Positions 55,717 through 64,000 of a stretch of DNA of 64,000 bases are shown piece after piece; position 1 is the stretch's first letter, and every line of letters begins with the position of its first letter. Source of the DNA: Pseudevernia furfuracea (taxonomy: Eukaryota; Ascomycota; Lecanoromycetes; Lecanorales; Parmeliaceae); assembly GCA_022315425.1 (NCBI GenBank), contig JAIUPT010000050.1, forward strand, positions 62,001 through 126,000, in the 5' to 3' direction. The notes beneath the pieces were generated by a model. That model was not told the DNA's origin. It saw only the letters and a program-made list of their open reading frames with translations, and searched no databases. Both the position numbers and the translations under genes were made by a program.

Positions 55717-56949
55717 ATGGCCTAGCCAGCAAATCCTTATTGACTATTCTTGTCCCCTTGTGGATCTCAAGCATCAGTCGATGGACTTAAGTTCTCACTT
55801 TCTGCGGCTCCTGCTTCCTTGTCCGGGAAGGTAGTGCTCCTATATGCGTGAAAACCTTGCTTTTACGACACAGTAGAGCTGGTCTCTACTCAATATCTGA
55901 AAGGTTTCGCATTAGCTCCGTTCTCCTGGAGCGGGCTCCCAGATGTTGGTGGACGCTTCGGAAGATACCGAGGCAAAAAGGCACCTACTACACTGACGGC
56001 TGTCCCCGCACACACTCGTTGAGACGACAGTCACACCACACCACGAAAGAGTCGATGAGACTTGGCTAATTATTCCATGACCATCTGAGAGATCTTGTCA
56101 ACCCATTGACTGGACAACAGATCTGTTAGATCTATTCTTATCGCTACCGCCTTCATCATCCCAAGCACAGGATCACGCAAGCCCATGACGGCACTATTCT
56201 CTCTTCGGGGCCAGCCTTTACCGAACTGACTCAACTCTCTCTCTCTCTTCAGAAAAGCCTCCTCTCCTCTACTGCGCCAATCGCTGTGTGCTCTCCGTAT
56301 TGACTGACTTCGGTGTATGTCTACGGATCTGAGCTCTGGATGGCGCTACAGGCTACTTAAAGGAGATATAATTGAAGAAAATAGGAAGTGCTTGCAGAGC
56401 TCCGGCTGCCCTCGAAGCAGCATTCACTCACGCGCTTCACTATCCGCTGTGATTAGGCTTCATTGTATTGGACGACGCTTACAGAGCTTCTGGTGTTGAC
56501 TGACTTCGGTGTATGTCCACTAGTCGAGCTCGTCTGTGGTTCATTGTCATGAGTTGGACGGGGGAGACAAGATCGGTCAAGCGATCTCGAGGATGCGTTA
56601 GCTATTGGAAAAAATTTGCTTACACACACTACGCTCACACGCAGCAAGCGTGCCGCATGCGGAATTTTTGCAAAAGAATTCTACAGACCATACGTGGAGG
56701 AAATAGCCGGACTTAGTCTCATATCTAGGTGTATCTGATAAATTGCTATTGATCTAATGACCACATCGTCCCACAATTGCCAAGTCTTCTTAACTTTCAT
56801 TTGCGACGATGAAGTATTGTTGGTGAGCCATTGAGCTTACGAAAAACAAACATCTCCCGCTGAGTTTGGATTGGAGGTAATGATTTCAAGCCTACAACGG
56901 AACACACCAAAACAATTCAGTCTCTTCTCTTCCATATCCGTTCAGTTGC
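55717..56949. other. Spacer between AT-hook copy B and relic C
   Basis: The first 470 bases resemble the copy A 3' flank. A perfect 22-nt direct repeat (ttgactgacttcggtgtatg plus tc) occurs at 56300-56321 and 56496-56517. No gene is supported. Confidence 0.6.
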
Positions 56950-57290
56950 TAAGCGTTCAAACAAACGGCCGTCAAAGCAGAACCAGCCGCGAAGGATCTG
57001 AAAATCCTCCGCCACGCAAGCGTTTTCGAGGCCGCCCGACAATCAAAGCAGAGCCAGCAGCAAACGACAAAAAGGCCCTGCCATTCCACAGTAAAGCGTT
57101 CTCGAGGTGGCCCGCCCGTCAATGGAGAGGCGGCCGAAAGAACTCCGTAACCAAGGACTCAAATTGTCAGAGGTGACACAAAAAAAATCAAAGGAAGCCT
57201 CGCAGACAGAACGGCGCTACTCGCCAGCGTCTATCCACAAGATTTGCACTAGAGCAAATGGTGCTGCGGAGCCTATATAATTCCCCTAGA
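56950..57290 (+). pseudogene. Relic of a third AT-hook gene copy (3' end only)
   Basis: Three pieces match the C-terminal part of copies A and B in order: PPPRKRFRGRPTIKAEPAAND near 57010-57070 (first AT-hook), KRSRGGPPVNGEAAE near 57092-57135 in another frame (second hook, Arg lost), and ERRYSPASIHKICTRANGAAEP near 57209-57280 in a further frame (the conserved end). Frames change at least twice and stops intervene. The noncoding sequence that follows, to about 57530, still resembles the 3' flanks of copies A and B. The N-terminal block and any third kinase are missing. Two hooks make it closer to copy A in plan. Confidence 0.85.
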
Positions 57291-57539
57291 CGGCGTGGTC
57301 AGCGGGTTCTTCCCACAACTTGGCCTCCATCAGCCCTTTTGACTTTACTTGTGGTTTTCCTGGGCTCTGCTCTCTATTCTAAAGAGCTGAATTTCATATA
57401 TACCTGACGACTGTCTGAAGCCTTGCATCGGGTCTCTAACCTCCCGGAAGGAGCCTCTAGAGTCAGACAGGAAACCTCAGAAGACACCGCCCCGGGAATG
57501 CCTCGGTATCCCACGTTCGCGACAGCCTGTTTCTTGCCG

Positions 57540-57992
57540 AAAAATGATTGAGAGAGCAAGAGTGTTAGAATTATCACGAAGATGTGACAGCTTTGGTAGA
57601 TATGCTTATAGATTTTACGCTCGCTCTGTCGTAGAAAATCTGCAACATGCCAAAATCTACGGACAGTATGAGAGGAGAAATATCATTCTCACTCTATGCT
57701 TTTTGAAAAGTCGGAAAATTTCGAAAGTACATCTTTTCACTCCTGAAAAACGTCCGCACTTCAATCTGAAAATTTGCATGCAGTGACGAGTGGTCGCATA
57801 CGTCAAACCTAATTTCTGCTTGGTTCAATTTTGCTTGGTGAGTTCGAAAGTGACTTCATGGCTTGAAGCCTTTAAACGGAAGACACCAAACTCCGAGCTA
57901 CTACCACTTCCAACCTTTCCGTTCTGCTCCCCATAATTCTAGAAACATGAAAATATGGCACCGTACTTTACGCGACCGAGAGTATTTCCAAC
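57540..57992. other. Intergenic, no gene recognised
   Basis: Spacer between the duplicated cluster and the membrane-protein gene. One frame (57544-57786) has no domain. Confidence 0.45.
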
Positions 57993-60474
57993 ATGGCATC
58001 TCAGAACACTTCGATCTCAGAGAAGCAAGCTACGGCAGCATCGCGTTCATTGACCAACAGCGAACGCCCATCACGACTCTCGAAGAACATTTCATCATCC
58101 AAGAGCGGACACAAATCGGGGACATGGCACCTCTTTTCCCAGCTAGTCAGTCTCCTCTGGCTCGGTCCTATCATAACGCTACTCGTACTCAACTTCAGAA
58201 ACCACGTTATTGGGGCCAGTATATGGTGTCCTTTTGGCAAATGCGCCTCGGATGCTTTCAGCGACGATGCCATTGCCACAGCGGTCAGGTATGTATCTTA
58301 CGTACTATTCTGTCGTCGTGTACGCGAATAGAATGGCGAGAATTGTCATCTGGGCAAGAAGGGATTTTTCAATCTTCCTTGAACCCCTACTCCGACACCC
58401 CAAGCCCGTGTGTTGCGAAGGCAATCAATGCTGAATCTTAGACATCCACCAGACTGGACAAGAAAGATCATGACGTACTAGCATCGCTACAGTTCGTGGC
58501 GCAAGCCTTTGAGATCTGGTTCCTGATGATCGCAACTGCACTACTCTACGATGTGGCTATGATTTTCGCCAGAAGTTCCGGAGGTCTGCCCGTCGGCTAT
58601 CTGTTGACCTATCTAGAGTTCAGCGATGTCAAAAACCTCACCAATCCACTCCTTTGGACCTCAGCTTCCCCTTCAAAACAGGATACTCCGTCAAACGGTA
58701 GACGCCGAGGCGTTACAAAGCTGTTCTTATTCGCTTTGCTCGCAGCGTTCCTCACAATCTTGACAAATCTCATGGGTGCCGCAACAGCGGTCTTGCTCAT
58801 ACCGAGTCTTCAATGGGTCGAAACAGAGCGAATTCCTCAGCAGAGATTCGACGGACTAGCGTTGGCCCAACCTCCGCAAGACAGTGTGGCTTTTGCCGAG
58901 AGCTGCAGCGTTACCGAGCTATCAGCCGGCAACTTTTCATGCACAGCAAATGTGTACGAGCCAAGCTTAGACGCGTGGGCGGCAACCGCGCTGGCATCGA
59001 TCAAACAATTCGAGCAACCCTATGAAACCGCCATCCTCGCCACATCTCAGGAGAGCGCCGTACAATTCGCGCTCAACGACTCCAGCGACCTCGAGGTCAT
59101 CTGGGTAGCCAATCGTCAAGTGTTGCGTGAGCTCTCGCGGGACTATCTGAGTGCCATCGGAACGACCCACAACTACCTGCGAGCAATTGGTGACACAAGC
59201 GACGGACCCGGCGACGCTAGGTTCAAAAAAGCCTGCAGACTATACTGCAGAGGACCAGACCAAGTGTTGGCGTACAGGCCAATTGCTACGCTGGCAATGT
59301 ATCTGTCACGAAAATCGCGGATGGCAAGGAAGTGCATTGCTTTAGCCAATGGTCTCCGGATGAGGTTCATAACTATACCAAGGTAAGATGATTTCCGCCG
59401 AGCAACAGGTGGTAGTAGGTATATTTTGACACCCCCTTCTGCCAGTGTTTCCGCATTGGCTTCGGATTCAACGCCGTCAACGCTCATTCTCGATTCTGGC
59501 TAGGCGCCGCAGACCCATCGGTGGAATCCGCCACGACGGTGGATTCCTACTTCTCCGACCTCGCAACCTACCACAACGAGACCGACGACTTCGGTTCCGG
59601 CATCGTATCATGCCTCGCCAACGACACCGCGCCCGACTGTGACTGGGACAAGATATTCACCGCACCCCTGCCCAAGGACCTCGCGAACTCCTCCACCAAC
59701 GTAGGACTGATCTCCTACTCGATCCCCACCCCACCGACCAGCCGCGCGCGCATCTACTGCGACAGCACCGCCCACCTCGCCTTCCCGACCTACAGCCTCG
59801 ACACGTCCCTGGAAACAAACATGCTCCACGTCGTCCAACTCGACGACGACGACGACGACGGCAGCCGCAGCACGGACCGGGGCCCCCCTCGTCACGAACC
59901 CGGACTGGTTCCTCGCCGCCTGGTCCGTCGACCGCAACGGCACGGTCCCCGGCCGGCGACCGCATCGCGCGAGACCTCTCTCCGCACGCTTCGACTCTAT
60001 CGCTCCGACCCCAGCGACGACCTCAACACCCTGCAGCTCTCCCTCTACCACATCTACCCCCTCGGGCAAGCCCTCTCGCTCGCACCCTACCGCCACACCC
60101 CCCCGCGACCCCCGCCTTCCCGGGCACAAAACACGCAGGCGGCCGACCCCGCCCACCCGACATTCGTCACCTACGCCCAGCTCCACGTCTGGGCCTGGGG
60201 GCTCGGCGGGCGGACGTCGAAACTCGGCGTCGCGATCGCGAGCGCGGGATGCGTGTGCGTGGTCGCTCGCTTGCTGATTGTGGCTTTGGGCGGCGCGAGG
60301 CGGCAGTATTCGACCGTGGAGATGCTGATGGCGTTGGAGCATGATGGTTCCAGGGGGAGTGGTGGTGGGGGAGATGGCGGGGCGAAGGAAAGGGAGATGG
60401 CGAGGTGGAGGTACAGGTTGTGTGAAGATGGGGTGGGGGAGGGTAGGTTCGTAAGGGAGAGAAGGAACGGATGA
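57993..60474 (+). pseudogene. Multi-pass membrane protein gene, frameshifted
   Basis: Exons 57993-58288, 58453-59382 and 59446-60474 have canonical splice sites and read as one fungal membrane protein: a helix near residue 50 (VSLLWLGPIITLLVL), CPFGKCASDAFSDDA, then FEIWFLMIATALLYDVAMIFARSSGGLPVGYLL, LFLFALLAAFLTILTNLMG, an extracellular region with glycosylation sites and cysteines, and a last helix (LGVAIASAGCVCVVARLLIVAL). The frame breaks at the six-A run 59225-59230: the good text continues one base off as LQTILQRT and QANCYAGNVSVT. It breaks again beside the GAC repeat near 59860, where APLVTNPDWFLAAWSV is in another frame, and shifts back before 60020. Homopolymer or repeat slippage or assembly error is possible. 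Family function unknown. Confidence 0.65.
59840..59861. repeat. GAC trinucleotide run
   Basis: About seven GAC units encoding Asp in the membrane-protein gene; the reading frame is lost just after it. Confidence 0.85.
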
Positions 60475-60801
60475 AGGAGAGAAGGAAGAGCCTTGGGACC
60501 GTCCAAAGGGGAATGCGGCGCGGGTCTAGGAATAAGTGTCTCTTATTCAACCACAACCAAGACAGATGTCTATGTGTTTTGGTAATTCAATCAAGACTTC
60601 TGTATGATTTTCGGTGTGGGTGTTTTGTTTGGTGCTCAAAATAAAAAAAATGAATCTTCCCACTCGCCAGGCCGCGCACGTTCTTAGCCCGAATGCCTTT
60701 CCGCTGTCCTATCTCCGGTTTTGTATCAAAGATCGAAAGAGGTCTTCTGTGCTTTGCTTCCCCCACCATCTCTCGCAGAACCCTACCTTTCGCATACAGC
60801 A
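60475..60801. other. Intergenic, no gene recognised
   Basis: Short spacer between two plus-strand genes; nothing identified. Confidence 0.5.
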
Positions 60802-61870
60802 ATGTCTGCCTCCAAGCCCAGCCCATTCCTCCTTTTCCTCTTCTCAATTAGGACTTCTGCTCACCGGCACCCTCGTCGCCAGCTCGACAACGGTCCGGCC
60901 GCCCCCGTTTACGCCAACGCCGGTCCAGCCTATGGGCCTCCAATTACCCCGACCAAACCCTTCAACAACGGCGCCGGCTTCCGCAGCGGCGGTCCGCCAG
61001 AGATAAGAGCACGAACGGCCGATCAACCTGAGATAGCTTTGACACAGAATCCAGCTTACGAAGCTCGAAACTTTTGATCTACCGTTTCTGCGCAACTTCT
61101 CAGGCGCAGCCAAGTTCTACCGGCACACGAATGATCCAGTGGATACGAGTAGCAGGTGGGGAGCACAGTATGATAATAAGGATCAGACTGCTTGTAGTAT
61201 TCCGACGAATGCGTATGGGTTGAGTGGGGTGGCAATTCATCCCGTTTGGTTGAAGTATGCTGGGCTGGATCGTACTTTGACCCACGTCTCTCCAAATCTG
61301 TGACCTCCTGAGGGCAAGACTGAAAAGCCATAGGCTACTGTATGCAAGACGTCTGCGTCTCCTTCTGGCGTGGCGATGGCATCTTCACAGACATGATGCT
61401 CAAAGTTACCGACACCTGTCCGACCGACCCTGCTGATCCCACGGCTTGTAACACCCCCATGGATATCAAGGTTGACCGAGGCAAAGTTCGCACACTCTTC
61501 AATGTTCCCGGCGAGCCCGTCGGCGGCGACCTCACTGAAGATCTGTATTGGATGTTCACCAAATGCTGGGCTGATGGGGGTTCTCAGCCTCGTCCTTTCA
61601 CAGTGTACTACCATCGCTAACCTTCTCGTCTCGCATTTTGCAAGGCATGGTTCAAGACGCATACCTCCAGAATAATTGGTATTCCCAGCCGCAGTATTAT
61701 AACTTCCTTAACTAGTCTCTTGCTGTGAGCTCCACCCAGTATTACAAAAACTAGAAGAGCTACCCTGCCAACAACTTTCCAACATACTCCATTGGTCAGC
61801 AGGATCACTTCAATGTTGATCCACTGACAGGTGGCCTGGCCAGATAGAGCCTAATTGGACCGATTTTGCA
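60802..61870 (+). pseudogene. Expansin-like (RlpA-type double-psi beta-barrel) secreted protein, disrupted
   Basis: ATG 60802 opens a signal-like MSASKPSPFLLFLFS. The conserved core begins near 61104 (AKFYRHTNDPVD, WGAQYDNKDQTACSIP, GLSGVAIHPVWLKYAG). It splices at 61271/61334 (62-nt intron) to YCMQDVCVSFWRGDG, LKVTDTCPTDPADP, TPMDIKVDR and MFTKCWADG, then at 61579/61645 (65-nt intron with a GCTAAC branch) to LQNNWYSQPQYYNF. Two in-frame TAG codons follow (61713-61715, 61752-61754), and after a shift near 61835 the usual end EPNWTDFAGG appears. The 5' part also changes frame near 60845. Intact relatives are secreted and thought to loosen or bind plant or fungal wall polysaccharide. Both TAGs stand where CAG would fit. 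Confidence 0.75.
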
Positions 61871-62040
61871 GGGGGTAGATGGGTGATAACCTTGGCCCGT
61901 AGTAGTAGTAGGAAGGAGGACGCAGACATCTGAGGATGGGCGAACGTTTCGTGATAGCTTCCAGACAGGCCCTGGCCCTTTGTCAGCAGAGGCTATTTTT
62001 CATCCAGCCATTCTGCATGTGCGTACCGATAATTCAAGCC

Positions 62041-62853
62041 TCAATCCTCCGGCACAACCCTCTCGAGCCATCCGCATAGATCTCTGACCTCCCCCCCCAC
62101 CGTGGAATGTCCCATGCCCTCATACAACTTCGCCTCGACCCTTCTCCCTTCCCAGCCTTCAATCTTGTCCTTGTATCTCAAAAACATCCTCCTCGGCACC
62201 AACTGATCTCTTGATCCATGAGCTAAGAACCACTTCACCTGCGGTGTATCTTGTCCCTTTTCCTCTCTCCTCTCCATCATCCTCCCCACCCTCTCACTCA
62301 AAGGCAGATAACCCGACAGGCCCACCACCCCGCCCAGCTCGCCTTTGTATCTGCTCATGAGCCCGACGAGCAGAGAAATGGCACAGCCTTGGCTAAAGCC
62401 TCCAACCACGATCCTTTCCACCGGCACTCCAGCTCCGACTTCCTCATCAACGAGGCCGCAAATATAATCCACGCTCTTCACCATCCCATCCTCATCGTCC
62501 CCCTCATCGTCGTTCTCCGGATCTGGCTCTCCGGGGCGCTTGGGCATTGGTATGGGCGAGAAGGGCTTCGGCATGAACCAGGCTCGCGCCATGACGTCGC
62601 GGTTTTGGGGGGCATGGGGGAGGATCCATTTGAGGTGGGGCAGCTTGTGGGCGGCGTGGAACTGAGATACCAGGTCTGGAAGGAAGAGCAGGTGTCAAGT
62701 CGGGTATTCGGACAAATGGGAAGGGAAAAGCTCTGCATGGGGCGCACCTGTCCAGCCGTTGGCGTCGTCGCCGAAGCCGTGGAGGAATATGACTGTTCCA
62801 GGGGAGGTCGAGGGGCTGGGGGCGGGGATGATAACGGGTGGGTCGTTGGACAT
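62041..62853 (-). CDS. Acyl-protein thioesterase / carboxylesterase (APT1-like)
   Basis: Exons 62853-62748 and 62675-62041 join across a 72-nt intron (GTGCGC...TTCCAG), giving 246 residues. Alpha/beta-hydrolase signature blocks: VIFLHGFGDDANGW (oxyanion side), LPHAPQNRDV, the nucleophile elbow GGFSQGCAIS with catalytic Ser, then HGSRDQLVP with Asp and GMGHST with His. These are the marks of the APT/carboxylesterase group that removes palmitate from cytosolic faces of proteins or acts as a lysophospholipase. An acidic insert (PENDDEGDDEDG) lies between the second block and the elbow. The protein lacks a signal peptide and is probably cytosolic. The coding sequence is GC-rich. Confidence 0.92.
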
Positions 62854-64000
62854 GGTCTGAAAGAAAGGCTCTTGTGGGCGCGCTACATATACAGTAAGTA
62901 CCTACTTTAGTATGCTGGAGGGTAGCATACTGGCTTTTGTAAAACCCTAGGCGGGAGCTCCGGCTTGGCAGTCACCTCATAAAAATCTTGCTGAAACGAC
63001 CGCCCGTAAGAAGCAGAAGATAAGAGTAGTTTATTAAAAACCCAAATAGATTCCAGTCAACAAGAGACAACTGTAAAACTGTCCTGCTGTCTTACTCGTA
63101 TCCGATAGAATAGAGTAACCTCCGTTGTGTAACAAATTCAATTATTTCCACTACTATTCACTTTACTACTTCATCTATTCAACGTTTGAGGTTTCCCATA
63201 GTCGAGACCTCGTCTTTCCACCTCCAGATATCCATCGGACTACCTTATACACCAAGTTCAGACAGACACGCGCATCAGGGCTAGGCTAGTACTCCGATTC
63301 CACAAGTCGAACACATTTCGACCCCCACATTTGCCTGGACCGGTGTCCGGATCCCCATCCCGAAGGTCGGCCAGTGTGGAGACTGGTAAGTAACAGTCTG
63401 CAGCACGACTTCCAGCGACCCGCGAGCACATACCTGCAAAAAAAAAAGCGCATCGTACATGCCCCCCCCTTCCCGTCCCCGCCACCACCGTAACCGTCCA
63501 ACGTATCATAGATACACTCACTCATCATGGAATTTCCCGCCGGGAATATATGGTGCGGATCAAAGGGAGGCACCGTGATGGAAAGGCGGCCCGTGCCCCC
63601 CCCCTTCTTCGAGCTTGATCTTTTTTGCACGTTTCGTTCGGTAGAGTAGAAGATAGATGTCTGTAATATCGAAAAAAAAGAAGAATCAGCAATGTCTCGA
63701 CCGCACATCGGGTCTCAGGCCCTTGTTCTTCCAGGCCCGTGTTGAAGCTAGTCGTGAACTCGGTAGACGTGTTCACTGCAATGGATTCGTGCCATTTGGG
63801 AGGTCTATATGGACCAGTCTTGCCACCAGCATCGGACTCTTCGTTCGATGCTATCTCTTTCGGAGTCATAGCATTCTTTCTTTCGTCCCACCCGATGCAT
63901 ATATATAGCTTCTTTTTTTTTCACCCCATGTCTATGTTGCTAAAGCATGGGAGTTTTTTTTTGGCGCTAGGGTACGAGGGACATGCCTGTTCAGGCCTCT
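62854..64000. other. No gene recognised up to the window end
   Basis: Contains the thioesterase promoter, then short frames on both strands without domain or splice structure; several C or A homopolymers near 63432-63605 and 63948-63962. A gene starting beyond the window cannot be excluded. Confidence 0.45.

Larger units (their letters stand above)
50437..56190. repeat. Segmental tandem duplication, unit B
   Basis: Second copy of the kinase / AT-hook unit in the same orientation. The two units have diverged well beyond recent-duplication level in coding sequence, while gene order and spacing are kept. Confidence 0.85.

Noticed and set aside
59608..60342. Minus-strand 244-codon frame
   Set aside because: GC-rich shadow of the plus-strand membrane protein, whose helices and cysteines are recognisable.
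1..64000. CRISPR arrays, bacterial operons, tRNA or rRNA genes
   Set aside because: No regularly spaced direct repeats, no rRNA-like blocks, and no tRNA with a convincing B box and acceptor stem were found by eye; a tRNAscan run would be decisive.

Overview
This is nuclear DNA of a filamentous ascomycete (Pezizomycotina). The evidence is GT-AG introns of about 45-180 nt inside conserved eukaryotic genes, mosaic N-myristoyl-free housekeeping genes on both strands without operons, and fungal families: F-box/LRR proteins, a microsomal P450, an EDEM mannosidase with a PA domain, expansin-like DPBB proteins and small secreted cysteine-rich proteins. The class cannot be decided from sequence reading alone. 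Exon joins given below were worked out by hand from splice signals and reading frame; where total length divides by three and a family match runs across the junction, I treat them as firm.

Layout. 0-12.7 kb: a partial GT31-like glycosyltransferase, an F-box protein, an unknown gene with an in-frame amber codon, a P450, a small membrane/secreted protein, a decayed short-chain dehydrogenase and the exon-junction RNA-binding protein Y14. 12.7-19.2 kb: a long gene-poor stretch whose right part (about 17.5-18.9 kb) is AT-rich with nested inverted repeats. It borders a secreted protein with 13 cysteines at 19.2 kb. 20-27 kb: a fragment of a rhodopsin-domain membrane protein, a DUF985 cupin, a BuGZ/ZNF207-type zinc finger and a broken LRR gene. 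28.3-44.2 kb is a dense housekeeping block: UCH-type deubiquitinase, NAD-malic enzyme with nine exons, a secreted protein, a Ted1/PGAP5-like phosphoesterase, ribosomal protein uL14 (RPL23), an unknown basic protein, an EDEM/Mnl1-like GH47 protein and the cytosolic Phe-tRNA synthetase alpha subunit.

44.3-57.5 kb is the most unusual part. A divergent gene pair, an FHA-domain protein kinase on the minus strand and a nuclear-looking AT-hook protein on the plus strand, is present twice in tandem with a period of about 6.1 kb. A third, ruined copy of only the AT-hook gene's 3' end follows. The two kinases keep the same intron position and exactly the same first-exon length, yet differ strongly in sequence, so the duplication is old and both open copies look maintained. 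This is the best candidate here for an undescribed two-gene module; no function is claimed.

58-64 kb: a frameshifted multi-pass membrane protein gene, an expansin-like gene with amber codons, an intact acyl-protein thioesterase, and about 1.1 kb with no recognisable gene. Several disrupted genes in the window could be real pseudogenes or could reflect single-base assembly errors; each is marked.
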